Shown piece by piece: positions 49,821 through 59,414 of a DNA stretch of 64,000 nucleotides. A model generated the notes under the pieces. It saw only the letters and a program-made list of their open reading frames with translations. It ran no database searches and had not been told where the DNA came from. Position 1 is the stretch's first letter. Every line of letters begins with the position of its first letter. The stretch covers positions 1-64,000 of the forward strand of contig NZ_JACHXW010000030.1 of the NCBI RefSeq assembly GCF_014192395.1, in the 5' to 3' direction. The DNA comes from Paenibacillus endophyticus (lineage in GTDB: Bacteria; Bacillota; Bacilli; Paenibacillales; Paenibacillaceae). The translations under genes were made by a program, and so were the position numbers.

Positions 49821-52646
49821 TTATTTATTCAGAATAAGACGAGCCAATTTGACAAGGTCTTCAATGTCGACTGTGCCATCTTTATTCAAGTCGTACTGCT
49901 TTACTAGATCCCAATCTGGACTATCAGAAGATTTACCATAGGCTTTAGCAAGTAGAGCCAGGTCACCTACGCTTACTCTGCTATCGTCGTTGAAATCACC
50001 CGTAGTTATAGGTTTCTCTATCTTAACCTTATGCGTATCTCCATCTATTTCCGCCTCTACTCCATTGCCATCGGCAAGAACTAGCTGCGTCACTTCGATA
50101 TCTGCTATTCCCGCTGTAGTCTTGGCTTTGAAGCTAAGTTTAAAGAGGTCCTGATTTGGATTGTTAGCGCTTTCATTCAAATGAATACCGATTATCCGAA
50201 TGATTCCTTCTAGCTTATCCGTATCTAGAATTTCAAACTTCAGAGTATCCACAGATACAGGCTCGCCTACAAGATCTAGCTTATCAGCATCGTATTCGAT
50301 CGTAATGTCTTGAGCATACACTTCTTGTTTCAAGCTTTCAAGACCGTAGGTCACATCGAAAGTATCACCAAACTTCACTAAATCTGGTCCTGACAAAGTT
50401 GCTGAGCTAGTAGTATTTTTTCTTTGCTGATCGAACATCCAATCAAAAATGTTCTTATCTGCGTACTCTGCATGGTTACCAGACTTGAAGCTTATGTTTG
50501 ATTGGCCGATAAGGTTGCTGAACACTTGGGCTTCGGTTTCGTGCGGCGTCCAGTCAAAGCCGTAGTACGGGAAATTAAAGGCCTGGTTGGTTTCCAGAAT
50601 CGACACGTTGGCTTCTAAATATAAGCCGCTGGTGCCAGCGCCTGTTTCGAAATACTGTCTCCATGAGGTACCTGCACCAGTGGTGTCATTCTTATGTGCA
50701 TTCAGCCATATGGCAGTTTTTGTGTACTCGGGATTCGCGGTAAGCTGTGCCACGTTTGGCAAATTGCCCCCTGCAAGCGGAACGATTGCTGCGAGGAACT
50801 CAGGATTGCGGTTGAAAAAACCGAGTGTGTACATGCTGCCCATCGAGAAGCCGGACATGTAGACACGGCTCGGATCCACCTTGCCCTCAGCGGCCAGTTT
50901 CCCCACATATGCAATTAGGGCCAAGTTGTTGGTCTGATTGTCCGCGTGGTTCTGCGTAGCTATGATGTGCGCGTTGTACTTGCCTGGGTTCTCCAGTTGG
51001 CGCTTGGAAAGCACGGCTGCGCCATTCGCGGTTTGCATAGGCGCGAAGAAGTCCCCTGAAGGGCCGCCGCGGCCGCCGCCATGGTTGTAGATAAACAGCG
51101 GGAGAGGACCTTCGTCTTCCCATGACTCGTCGATCGAAATCAGGATGTCCATGCTACCTGTGCCGCCCGGGTTCGTTTTGTCCGGGACAAACTTGTCAAG
51201 CGCCGGGTTTACTACCGCTACCTGAGTGAAGCTCGGGGTTACGGCAGTGCCGTTTGTCAGCTTGATCTCACGATCCACGTTGACGCGGTAATTGAGGATC
51301 GCCGAGTATGCGTTTTGCAAGTTGCCCGAAACCATTGCGCCGGATGTATAGCCATTGACATTCCAGAACTCTAATTCAACGATGATGTAGCGTCCGCTCG
51401 CTGGCATATCTGTTACGAGGTCGTCGGATCCCGGTGCGGGCGATATGTAGCCAAGCGGCTCGGGATCATTGTTTACATATACTCTGGTGATATTGCGCAA
51501 GCCGTCGAAAATCACGGTCGAGCCATCAAGCCTTGTGTTCTTGGCGGCCGCCGTGAACATGTCGGCGCTCAGGTCGGCAAGGTTTGCCGCGTTGCCTTCG
51601 CCAAGGTCGATGATGACCGCTGTAGTGACGTTACCGACAGAGAATATGTCGTTATACACTGTGAACGGTAAATCCCCCGCGTTTGAAGCAGGCTTGAATG
51701 TCACGTGGATGCTTGTGCTGCTTGCGGTGACGTTCTCTATTGTGTATGTGTTGTCTGTAACAGCGACTTCTTCGCCGTTAACCGTAACCTTGTCTACTTC
51801 AAACCCGAACGCGGGGTTAAACGTGAAGGTCACGTCTTCGCCATCGTTCACCCAAACATGGCCTGCTAGGGAGGACGGGCTTATACTGCCGTTCGTGCCG
51901 GATGACGCCATGACGTAGTGCTGAACGCCGACGGTCACGTTCGGTTCATACAACCGCAATGCCGGTGACTCCTGCATCTGAGCAAGCAGTTGAGCCGCGC
52001 TCGTCGTGCTAGCCGCCTTGCTTTTCGCGGTGTAGCCGGATTCCGTACTCGTTAGGGCCATGTTCCACTGGCTGTTCCCGCCCCAAATGTAAAGGGACAC
52101 TGTGCCTTCATTTTCATCCAGAACATGCATCAACATGCTCTGCTGGTTGCCATTGATGGCTGCGCCAGTCGTGTTGAGGGGCGCATGCTGCGCGTTGAAG
52201 CTGGATTCTCTTCTCAGGGGTTCCGTGCCTCCACCTGCGCCAGGGGCGTTGTTTAATACATGGTAGCCCGGGCCTTCGCCAAGACCGCCGGATGCCGCCG
52301 CAGTGTTTGTGCCAAGGCCAAACTGCCAGATCATGTCGTCCGTCACTTCGGATGTGATTAAGCCTTCTTCATCAATCGTCACGGGCTTGGACAACATACC
52401 AATCTGAGTGTCGCCGGTGACGTCGCCGGGTGTGTCAATTGTCGCTTGAGCGTTAGCAAGCGCGCCGATCTCGGATACGATGAGATAGCTTTTGCCAATC
52501 TGGAAATCAGCAAGGTCGACCTGCCTCCACGTGTCGCTTGGTCCCGGAGCTGCCTCCGCCTTGTTCTGAGAAAAGTTGGGTAACATTACACCTGATACCA
52601 TAATAAAGCAAATCAAAAGAGCTACCACTAATCTTAATTTACGCAT
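49821..52646 (-). CDS. Secreted multidomain esterase with cohesin and dockerin modules
   Basis: The 941-residue protein has a signal peptide (1-33, AEAAPG), an N-terminal region without a known fold (~35-235), an InlB-type beta repeat (~243-317, NGSISPSSLAGHVW, EVDKVTVNGEEV), an esterase/prolyl-oligopeptidase-like catalytic domain (~460-740) with PLPLFIYNHGGG as oxyanion loop and GFSMG at 599-603 (Ser601), a cohesin-like domain (~750-880), and a C-terminal dockerin (~883-941) with two calcium loops (DFNDDSRVSVGD and DLNKDGTVDIED). It probably removes acyl or feruloyl groups from plant polymers. The first two thirds are richer in GC than the tail. Confidence 0.88.
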   Translation of the reverse strand: MRKLRLVVALLICFIMVSGVMLPNFSQNKAEAAPGPSDTWRQVDLADFQIGKSYLIVSEIGALANAQATIDTPGDVTGDTQIGMLSKPVTIDEEGLITSEVTDDMIWQFGLGTNTAAASGGLGEGPGYHVLNNAPGAGGGTEPLRRESSFNAQHAPLNTTGAAINGNQQSMLMHVLDENEGTVSLYIWGGNSQWNMALTSTESGYTAKSKAASTTSAAQLLAQMQESPALRLYEPNVTVGVQHYVMASSGTNGSISPSSLAGHVWVNDGEDVTFTFNPAFGFEVDKVTVNGEEVAVTDNTYTIENVTASSTSIHVTFKPASNAGDLPFTVYNDIFSVGNVTTAVIIDLGEGNAANLADLSADMFTAAAKNTRLDGSTVIFDGLRNITRVYVNNDPEPLGYISPAPGSDDLVTDMPASGRYIIVELEFWNVNGYTSGAMVSGNLQNAYSAILNYRVNVDREIKLTNGTAVTPSFTQVAVVNPALDKFVPDKTNPGGTGSMDILISIDESWEDEGPLPLFIYNHGGGRGGPSGDFFAPMQTANGAAVLSKRQLENPGKYNAHIIATQNHADNQTNNLALIAYVGKLAAEGKVDPSRVYMSGFSMGSMYTLGFFNRNPEFLAAIVPLAGGNLPNVAQLTANPEYTKTAIWLNAHKNDTTGAGTSWRQYFETGAGTSGLYLEANVSILETNQAFNFPYYGFDWTPHETEAQVFSNLIGQSNISFKSGNHAEYADKNIFDWMFDQQRKNTTSSATLSGPDLVKFGDTFDVTYGLESLKQEVYAQDITIEYDADKLDLVGEPVSVDTLKFEILDTDKLEGIIRIIGIHLNESANNPNQDLFKLSFKAKTTAGIADIEVTQLVLADGNGVEAEIDGDTHKVKIEKPITTGDFNDDSRVSVGDLALLAKAYGKSSDSPDWDLVKQYDLNKDGTVDIEDLVKLARLILNK

Positions 52647-52780
52647 TGTCTACAACATCCTCTCTTATTCCTTTTTTCCACTCATTACAGTTTGACGACA
52701 TAACTATCGCCTACAAAATGAAAACCAACTTAATCCCCCCCCTCAGTATGATATTAGATATGAATAGGCTTTCGTATGTT

Positions 52781-53608
52781 CTAGCCTTTGACAGCGCCCG
52801 CGGCGATCCCCTTGACGATATGCTTTTGCATAATAATAAAGAAAATGAATATCGGCACCAATGTGATGACCGTAAGTGTCATGAACATTGGCCAATTAAC
52901 GGTAAATTCGCCTTTGGCTCTATAAATTTGCAGAACAAGTGTCGATTTGGAGTTTGAATTCAAGAACAGCATAGGTGCCAAAAAGTCGTTCCATATCCAC
53001 ATTGTCTGAAAGATGATACTCGTAATCGTAATGGGCTTAAGTAGCGGGAAGATGATTCTCCAGAAGATGCCCCATATGCTGCAGCCATCAATGACGGCCG
53101 CTTCGGGCAGCTCCCGCGGAATCGACTTCATATATCCTGTCATTAGGAAGAAGACGAAAACAGATCCGCTCATATACAGAATTATCAAACCATATATTTT
53201 ATCGATCAGGTGCAAATCACTCATCAATACGAATAAAGGAATGAGTGTCGCTTGGAAAGGAATCATAAAACCGGCAAGCAAATAGAGCATAGCAAACCGT
53301 GTTAATCGATTCGCATTGAACACAACCGGATACGCCGCCATTGCACCAATCAAAACAATTAATACGACAGAAAAGGTCGTGATTGTCAGAGTGTTCCAAA
53401 AGCTGCGTATGATCGAAGTTTCCTCGAGAACCTGAACATAGTTTTTGAATATCCATTTCGAAGGGAGAGCCATAGGGCTCTTTGCAGCATCTTGCATCGT
53501 TTTGAACGTGTTGACAATGATCATATAAAATGGGAAAAACGCAATTACTCCGGCAGGGAGCATCAATATATCTAGTATCCATAACCGTTTTTCAGATGTT
53601 TTTGTCAT
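52781..53608 (-). CDS. Sugar ABC transporter permease, MalG type
   Basis: The 275-residue permease has six membrane segments and the EAA loop IPRELPEAAVIDGCSIWGIFWRIIFPLLKP. PFYMIIVNTFKTMQDAAKSPMALPSKW is typical of the CUT1 MalG-like group. It forms the channel with the MalF-type permease at 53605-54489, with which it overlaps by four bases (ATGA). The C-terminus (KHIVKGIAAGAVKG) is normal. No ATPase is encoded nearby, as is usual for this family with a shared ATPase. Confidence 0.93.
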   Translation of the reverse strand: MTKTSEKRLWILDILMLPAGVIAFFPFYMIIVNTFKTMQDAAKSPMALPSKWIFKNYVQVLEETSIIRSFWNTLTITTFSVVLIVLIGAMAAYPVVFNANRLTRFAMLYLLAGFMIPFQATLIPLFVLMSDLHLIDKIYGLIILYMSGSVFVFFLMTGYMKSIPRELPEAAVIDGCSIWGIFWRIIFPLLKPITITSIIFQTMWIWNDFLAPMLFLNSNSKSTLVLQIYRAKGEFTVNWPMFMTLTVITLVPIFIFFIIMQKHIVKGIAAGAVKG

Positions 53609-54489
53609 TGTAAGCCCTGCTCCCTTCGTTGCATTACTGTAACTTGGAAGATCGCAATCGCTAACACAATTAGGAAAAAGACGATCGACATTGCCGATGC
53701 TAGTCCGTACTGTGTTTCAGATATTCCCCTTTGTACAATTACCTGGGTTATCGAGTAAGTTTCATAGCCAGGCCCGCCCTTTGTCAATGCGAATGGAATC
53801 TCAAAAACTTTGAGCCCGCCGGTTAGCAGTAACATGACACTGACCGTCATCGCAGGTGCGAGAAGCGGAAAAGTTATAAACCGAATTTTCTGTAAACGGT
53901 TCGCCCCATCTATTGACGCTGCTTCGTAATAATCTTTCGGAATGGATTGCAGAAATGCTAAATACAACACTGCGTGCCATCCTGTTATCGCCCATGTTGC
54001 TACGACGATCGTAGATAGTTTCGCTAGTAAAGGGTCGGACAGCCAGGGCTGAGGGCCGAAGTTAAACAGCTCTCTAAGGACGTTATTCAGTACACCCGAA
54101 CTAATCGGTGCAAGGATAAATCCCCAAATATAGGCGAGTAGTAAGCCGCTTGGAATCGATGGGAAGAAAAAAATTGCGCGATGAAAGTTTCTGGTTAAAA
54201 ATTTTTGATCCAATATCATAGCAAGCGGGATAGCTAATAACGTAACAAGTAAGGCTTTTCCAAAAGTGAAAAATAACGTATAGGAAATGGCGGATGTAAT
54301 CGCATCATCAACAAATATCCGCGCATAGTTTTTCAAGCCAACAAAATCATATGTCTTCGTATATCCGTCAAAATTAGTAAAACTTAAGAAAAACGATTTT
54401 ACTAACGGATAGATCGTAAACAATGAGTATATAGCTAGAATCGGAAGCAAAAACAAAAGAAACTGTAGTTGACGAACAAACTTGGCCAT
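53605..54489 (-). CDS. Sugar ABC transporter permease, MalF type
   Basis: The 294-residue permease has six membrane segments, starting LQFLLFLLPILAIYSLFTIYPLVKSFFLSFTNFDG, which is the common MalF-like start. The EAA loop is IPKDYYEAASIDGANRLQKIRFITFPLLAPA. It lies about 140 bases after the binding-protein gene, separated by a terminator-like hairpin (54594-54622) that would lower permease expression relative to the binding protein. Confidence 0.93.
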   Translation of the reverse strand: MAKFVRQLQFLLFLLPILAIYSLFTIYPLVKSFFLSFTNFDGYTKTYDFVGLKNYARIFVDDAITSAISYTLFFTFGKALLVTLLAIPLAMILDQKFLTRNFHRAIFFFPSIPSGLLLAYIWGFILAPISSGVLNNVLRELFNFGPQPWLSDPLLAKLSTIVVATWAITGWHAVLYLAFLQSIPKDYYEAASIDGANRLQKIRFITFPLLAPAMTVSVMLLLTGGLKVFEIPFALTKGGPGYETYSITQVIVQRGISETQYGLASAMSIVFFLIVLAIAIFQVTVMQRREQGLQ

Positions 54490-54593
54490 AATTTGCCTCC
54501 CTTAAAACGTTGTTTGCTTATGTCGGTAGTAGATAAAATGGAAACGGAAGCACATATTTAATAAGGAATAGAGGTATATATAGTTGAAGAGAG

Positions 54594-54622
54594 GGAGTGG
54601 GTTTCCCTTCCCACTCCTTTGA
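54594..54622 (-). terminator. Hairpin between binding protein and permeases
   Basis: GGAGTGGG and CCCACTCC form an 8-bp stem. It is a likely partial terminator, typical of sugar ABC operons where the binding-protein mRNA is in excess. Confidence 0.65.
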
Positions 54623-54632
54623 CTAATTTCGA

Positions 54633-55934
54633 TTATTTATTATCCATTTCTTTCAGTTTATTATCCAGTGAAGCAGTAGCTTGCTCAGGTGTTATTTTGC
54701 CAACTACAATATCTTGATATGATACAAGGAATTGGTTGCGAAGCGCTTCTTGATGCCTGTTCCATGTTACCATTGGCAAGTAAATCTTACTTGCCATCAG
54801 CCCATCTCTATATGCAGGTAGATATCTCGGGTCTACTTCGCTTTCATAGCCTTGAACCGTAATGATGCCGCCTGTACCTTCCTCGAATTGCTTCAGTCCT
54901 TCATGGGATGCCATATACTCAAGGAACAGCATCGCTTCTTCCTTGTTTTTCGTTTTAACGTTGATAGCAAAACCTGTACCTGGAGCACCGTTGTAATATT
55001 TGTTACCAGGTTCTTTACCTGGAATACCCATAATTTCGAAATCAATATCCGGATTCATTTCCTCAACTGGACCAATATTCCAAGGACCACCAGGGAACAT
55101 AGCCACGTTGCCAAGGGCGAATTCGGTAGCCACTTGATCACTTGTCATTCCGATCATATCTGGCGTCAGAATTTTATTGTCGATAAGTCCTTCCTTCCAC
55201 ATCGTGAGCACTTCAGTCCAGCCTTCAGCGAATGTTGCCTCGCCTTTAAACAGCTTCTCGTCAAACGTTGGGTCTTTCGATAGTACATTACTGCCGAACA
55301 TCGCAGATTGCATAATTGTAATATCATGCATTCTGTCATAGAGAGGAATGACGCCAATTTCTTTTAGCTTCAAACAGGCCTCAATGAACTCATCCCATGT
55401 TTCTGGTAATTGTGTGATGCCAGCCTTTTGGAACAATTCCTTATTATAAAACAAGCCACCTGCCCATCCGGATTGTGAAAAGGCATACGTTCTTCCATCT
55501 TTACTAACCATCGATTTGTTGCTGTCCAACATTATTTTCATGAATGGTTCGTCTGTCAAATCAAGTGCAAAATCGCCATCGATAATCTCATTACGATTTT
55601 CTGCGGCAATCATGAAGATATCAGGCGCCGTATCAGACAACAACATCGTCTGAAGTTTAGCAACATAATCCGCTACTGGTGGAGCAAATTGAAAATCGAA
55701 TGTGATATGCGGATATTTTTCTTTAAAGCCGTCAATAAGAGGTTTCATTTCTTTTTCATTGTTCCATGCAAGAATACTTAACTTAACCGGTTTAGGTTGA
55801 TTTTCACCCTTTGTAGCATTGTTGGTTGAACCTTCATTGTTGGTATTACCTGTATTGCTGGTATTGCCGCATGCAGCGAGCACAACTGACAAACAAAGGA
55901 CAGTGATTAATAGCAAAAGAGACGTTTTCTTCAT
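54633..55934 (-). CDS. Sugar-binding lipoprotein of ABC transporter
   Basis: The 433-residue family 1 solute-binding protein has lipobox VLAAC with Cys22 and a Ser/Asn/Gly/Thr-rich linker (23-45). PKPVKLSILAWNNEKEMKPLIDGFKEKYPHITFDFQF is the conserved first lobe. It is tethered outside the membrane and captures a sugar, probably a xylo- or arabino-oligosaccharide given the neighbours. Two cre-like sites lie directly upstream at 55981-55994 and 56009-56022, and a YesN/YesM pair is just upstream on the same strand, so both catabolite repression and induction are expected. Confidence 0.92.
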   Translation of the reverse strand: MKKTSLLLLITVLCLSVVLAACGNTSNTGNTNNEGSTNNATKGENQPKPVKLSILAWNNEKEMKPLIDGFKEKYPHITFDFQFAPPVADYVAKLQTMLLSDTAPDIFMIAAENRNEIIDGDFALDLTDEPFMKIMLDSNKSMVSKDGRTYAFSQSGWAGGLFYNKELFQKAGITQLPETWDEFIEACLKLKEIGVIPLYDRMHDITIMQSAMFGSNVLSKDPTFDEKLFKGEATFAEGWTEVLTMWKEGLIDNKILTPDMIGMTSDQVATEFALGNVAMFPGGPWNIGPVEEMNPDIDFEIMGIPGKEPGNKYYNGAPGTGFAINVKTKNKEEAMLFLEYMASHEGLKQFEEGTGGIITVQGYESEVDPRYLPAYRDGLMASKIYLPMVTWNRHQEALRNQFLVSYQDIVVGKITPEQATASLDNKLKEMDNK

Positions 55935-55980
55935 GTTTGACTTACCCCCATATAATCATTTTTTTGTAATAAGCACTCGT

Positions 55981-55994
55981 TGTAAGCACTTACA
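55981..55994 (-). promoter_or_regulatory. cre-like site 1
   Basis: TGTAAGCACTTACA differs from the perfect CcpA palindrome TGTAAGCGCTTACA by a single central base. It lies about 47 bases upstream of the binding-protein start. Confidence 0.65.
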
Positions 55995-56008
55995 AGTAAA
56001 GTTTAATA

Positions 56009-56022
56009 TGAAAGCGCTTTAA
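56009..56022 (-). promoter_or_regulatory. cre-like site 2
   Basis: TGAAAGCGCTTTAA fits the cre consensus TGWAANCGNTNWCA except near its last bases. It is 28 bases from the first site, so about three helical turns. Confidence 0.65.
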
Positions 56023-56076
56023 TTTGAATTCATATTGTTGCAATATTGGTTGCCAAATGTTGCACTTGTAGCATAT

Positions 56077-57225
56077 TCAGTTAGAGGGGCGAATAAAAGA
56101 TGCGCGGTACTCTTTAGGCGTAACACCAAAATGCTTCTTGAAAGCGCGGCTAAAGTGGCTCTCATCCAAAAAGCCTGTATGCTCCGCGATGTGATTGTTC
56201 CTCCAATTCGTTGAAACGAGCAGTTCTGCGGCTTTATTCATCCGCACCTGTGTCACATAAGCCCAATAATTCACTCCGAATTCTTGTTTGAACGTACGGC
56301 TTAATTGGTACTTGTCTATATCGAAGCGATCTGCCACTGATTGCAAAGATAAATCTTCTTGATATCCCCTTTCTATATACGGTTTAATCCGGCATACAGC
56401 ATCCAGAAGCTTGGATATGGTTTCCGAAGCATGTCCTCTTACCGCACGTGTGCTCTCAGCAATTAGCTGTGGAAGGAAAGGGGCTTCTTGGGCAATTGAA
56501 CTAATTCCAACAGACAATGTGTGGGGCGGTGTTGACCCCGCCGCTTTTTTCATCACAGATTCACAAAACTCAAGCAAAAGAATGTTCGTTAGATCTTTCC
56601 CCCCACCGATTAGTACCACTTGCTCCTTTCGGTTATTACAACACATCACACAGTGGATTTTGATGACCGCTTGCTCTTTCAGCAAGTAGGAATAATCATT
56701 CTTCGATGGCATACTGCCTACGAATGTCATAATAGCAAAATGATTGATAGAGAGAAACTCTAGACCGTCTTGGAAGTTTTTTAACGAATCTGCTTCGATA
56801 TGTCCAGAGTATATCGTTCGATCGAGTTCGCTGCGTATTGATTGCTCAGCATCTAATATAGATTGTTGAATCAGCTCGCGTATTGCATCCCTAAGCAATT
56901 CCGCATCGACCGGCTTTAACAGGTAGTGGGAAACCTGAAGCCGAAGCGCATCCCTAGCATATTCGAATTGATCATACGCACTTAGAATGATTGTACGAGG
57001 AATTTTGTCCAAATGTTGAATCCGTCTCAACGATTCGATTCCGTCAAGCAACGGCATATGAATATCCATGATTGCCAGATCGGGGCGGAAGGTTTCAATC
57101 TTGTTGGCTGCTTCGTCCCCGTTATATGCATGTTGTACCTCACTAATTCCCAGATCCGCCCAATCCATTACTTTATCTAAATATCTATGCAAAGATAATT
57201 GATCGTCTGCAATAAGCAACTTCAT
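56077..57225 (-). CDS. YesN-type response regulator (AraC-family output)
   Basis: The 382-residue protein has a receiver domain (1-120) with phospho-acceptor Asp54 (LAIMDIHMPLLDG), acidic pair DD at 7-8 and Lys in LLKPVD. A middle region follows without a known fold, and the AraC-type double helix-turn-helix occupies the last ~95 residues (DKYQLSRTFKQEFGVNYWAYVTQVRMNKAAELL, HFSRAFKKHFGVTPKEYR). It pairs with the YesM-type kinase encoded 21 bases upstream, and is expected to activate the ABC operon directly downstream. Confidence 0.92.
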   Translation of the reverse strand: MKLLIADDQLSLHRYLDKVMDWADLGISEVQHAYNGDEAANKIETFRPDLAIMDIHMPLLDGIESLRRIQHLDKIPRTIILSAYDQFEYARDALRLQVSHYLLKPVDAELLRDAIRELIQQSILDAEQSIRSELDRTIYSGHIEADSLKNFQDGLEFLSINHFAIMTFVGSMPSKNDYSYLLKEQAVIKIHCVMCCNNRKEQVVLIGGGKDLTNILLLEFCESVMKKAAGSTPPHTLSVGISSIAQEAPFLPQLIAESTRAVRGHASETISKLLDAVCRIKPYIERGYQEDLSLQSVADRFDIDKYQLSRTFKQEFGVNYWAYVTQVRMNKAAELLVSTNWRNNHIAEHTGFLDESHFSRAFKKHFGVTPKEYRASFIRPSN

Positions 57226-57246
57226 GCCCGCTACCTCCTGTAGATG

Positions 57247-59055
57247 TCATGTAATGGGTAACACGATATATACCGATGTAAATACCCCTTGCCTGCTTCT
57301 AATCTTTAGACCGTAATCAGGTCCAAATTTCAATCGAATACGCTGATTGACGTTAGACAGACCTATGCTCTCGGCCTTAAAGTCTTGTTGGTTCAGTTGT
57401 CTGGCCAATTGACGGCTTCTGCTCCTCGATATCCCTTTACCGTTGTCTTGGATAACGATCATCATTCCTTTTTTGACTCTCATAACCCTAATCTTGATTT
57501 TTGCTGACTGTGGATTCTCGCCAAATCCGTGAAAAATTACGTTTTCTGCAAGCGGTTGCAGGATCAACTTAATTGTTCTGTTTTTTAGAATGGCCTCGTC
57601 TTGAATAAGAAACTCAATGTCAATTCGATCGTCATATTTTTTGTTCACAATATAAAGGTAATCCTTGACGTTCTGAATTTCCTGTTCGAGTTCCACCATC
57701 TCTTCTGATTGCTTCATAGAATATCTTAATAGGCTGCTCAATGACAACACCAGGTGGTTGGAGTCCTCTGTGCTACCACATACAATTTCGGTTTGTAGCA
57801 GTTGCAACGTATTGAATAGAAAGTGTGGATTGATCTGGGATTGAAGCGTTTTGAGTTCTACTTCTTTCAATGAAATATCCGATTGATAACTTTGTTTGAC
57901 CAGCGATTCAATCCGGATGACCAGTTCTCTGAACTTGTCGCTTATCAAATTCAGTTCGCGATACTTATATTTATTCTTAATAATATAAATACTGTCTTCG
58001 CCAATTTTATCCAATGTTGAGAGAAGCCGTCCAAATGGGCGGGATATTCGGGCGGTAATCAAGATGGATATTAAAATATTGAGAAATAAACAGAGATAAA
58101 TGAATCCGATCAAATTTGATTTCAGTGAGTCTGCTTGTCCTTTGATGACAGACATTGGAATAGTCGAGATCATTCTCCAACCTTGAACAGACGTAGGGTG
58201 GAAAATGACAAGCGTCTCCCTTCCGTCGAGCGCGGTAATGAAGCTCCCCGAATTACCTTCATAAATATGCTCGATGCCTTTGAAGTGAAGTCTTGTGCCA
58301 ATTGCAGTGCCCTCTTTATGGGCGATGATGGTCTGCTGATTGTCGATCATAAATATACTTTCATTGTTTTGATAGGAGCTGAATTCAAACATTTCGTTGA
58401 TTTTGGCTAAATCCAAATTTGCGATAACAGCGCCAATCGTTTTAAAAGTGTAATCTTTAACCGGCAGGGTGATCGATAAGGTCGGCTTGTTATATTTTGA
58501 AATATCTTTCTCTAAGTAGTAGTCCTGCTTATGGAGTCCAAGTGTTATGAAACCTTTGTTTGAAGTACCCGAAATCGCCTGCCTAAACCAAGTCTGTTCG
58601 GTAAAAGGATAATCCCACCGAAGTGATATTCTGCCATCAAGATTATTCACATATCCATTTTTGCCCAATATCAAAACATCACTTACTATGGATTGCAACG
58701 AAGATACGCCAAATGCTACTTCCGCGATATTCCTCTCATGCTGAATGCGCCCGCCGATATCCATTTCCCTTCCTGGATTCATCAAGCTGCCAACTGAGTA
58801 ATGGCCTGCTAGAAGAACGAGCGGGCGAGTCGCTTCTTCCAAACTAAAGCTGAGCCCGCGCGCTGCTTGTTCCATTACCTTGTAACTGGATTGAGTGACT
58901 TCTTTGGTTAGACTTGTAGTTGAATCGCGAACAGATAACAACCCAAGAAGCAATAAGAGCAGGATGTTTAAGACCATATAGGAAAACATGATCGTTCGAA
59001 TAATGGTTGTCCCCGTTAAGAAACGAATTAAAAATCTAATTTTGTTGTTCATCAT
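57247..59055 (-). CDS. YesM-type sensor histidine kinase
   Basis: The 602-residue membrane kinase has two membrane helices (about 16-38 and 312-332) that bracket an extracellular sensor of dCache type. A HAMP-like linker follows, then the His_kinase domain with QSQINPHFLFNTLQLLQTEI (phospho-acceptor His in HFLFN) and an ATPase with GENPQSAKI, DNGKGI and SIGLSNVNQRIRLKFG. Such kinases sense extracellular sugars or binding proteins. It is directly upstream of its YesN partner. Confidence 0.92.
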   Translation of the reverse strand: MMNNKIRFLIRFLTGTTIIRTIMFSYMVLNILLLLLLGLLSVRDSTTSLTKEVTQSSYKVMEQAARGLSFSLEEATRPLVLLAGHYSVGSLMNPGREMDIGGRIQHERNIAEVAFGVSSLQSIVSDVLILGKNGYVNNLDGRISLRWDYPFTEQTWFRQAISGTSNKGFITLGLHKQDYYLEKDISKYNKPTLSITLPVKDYTFKTIGAVIANLDLAKINEMFEFSSYQNNESIFMIDNQQTIIAHKEGTAIGTRLHFKGIEHIYEGNSGSFITALDGRETLVIFHPTSVQGWRMISTIPMSVIKGQADSLKSNLIGFIYLCLFLNILISILITARISRPFGRLLSTLDKIGEDSIYIIKNKYKYRELNLISDKFRELVIRIESLVKQSYQSDISLKEVELKTLQSQINPHFLFNTLQLLQTEIVCGSTEDSNHLVLSLSSLLRYSMKQSEEMVELEQEIQNVKDYLYIVNKKYDDRIDIEFLIQDEAILKNRTIKLILQPLAENVIFHGFGENPQSAKIKIRVMRVKKGMMIVIQDNGKGISRSRSRQLARQLNQQDFKAESIGLSNVNQRIRLKFGPDYGLKIRSRQGVFTSVYIVLPIT

Positions 59056-59281
59056 TCTTCCTCCTCTTTCATGCCATAATCCTGCCCACTCCTTTCACAA
59101 AACCTGATGAGGGATACATGAAGTAACGAACAGTGATATCCTGTCATGCTTCCGAAACCTTCATATGGTTTTGTCACTAGCTCTCATGACGAATTAATTC
59201 TTTGATATCTGTTCACGTTCGGCGACTGTAAACCGTTTTTTGATCATGTAATCCTTCCATCTCTCACCCTAGTGCACAAAA

Positions 59282-59342
59282 AAACACCTATAGTCTGAAC
59301 GCCTTATTTCAAGTGTCCAGACTATAGGTACCTGGTGTTTTA
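59282..59342 (-). terminator. Rho-independent terminator after the xylosidase operon
   Basis: AACACC.ATAGTCTG and CAGACTATAGGT..GGTGTT form a long stem flanked by A and U runs (AAAAAAAC and TTTTAAG). It closes the operon ending with the GH43 gene. Confidence 0.8.
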
Positions 59343-59414
59343 AGTAGATCCTTTCTTTGATCGATAATAATTTTGCTTTCGACTTTTGTTCACAACACTG
59401 GTAGCAAGCAAACG

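Noticed and set aside
51469-51918. Plus-strand open frame of 149 codons rich in Ser, Thr and Val.
   Set aside because: It is antisense to the GC-richer part of the esterase gene, where long chance frames are expected.
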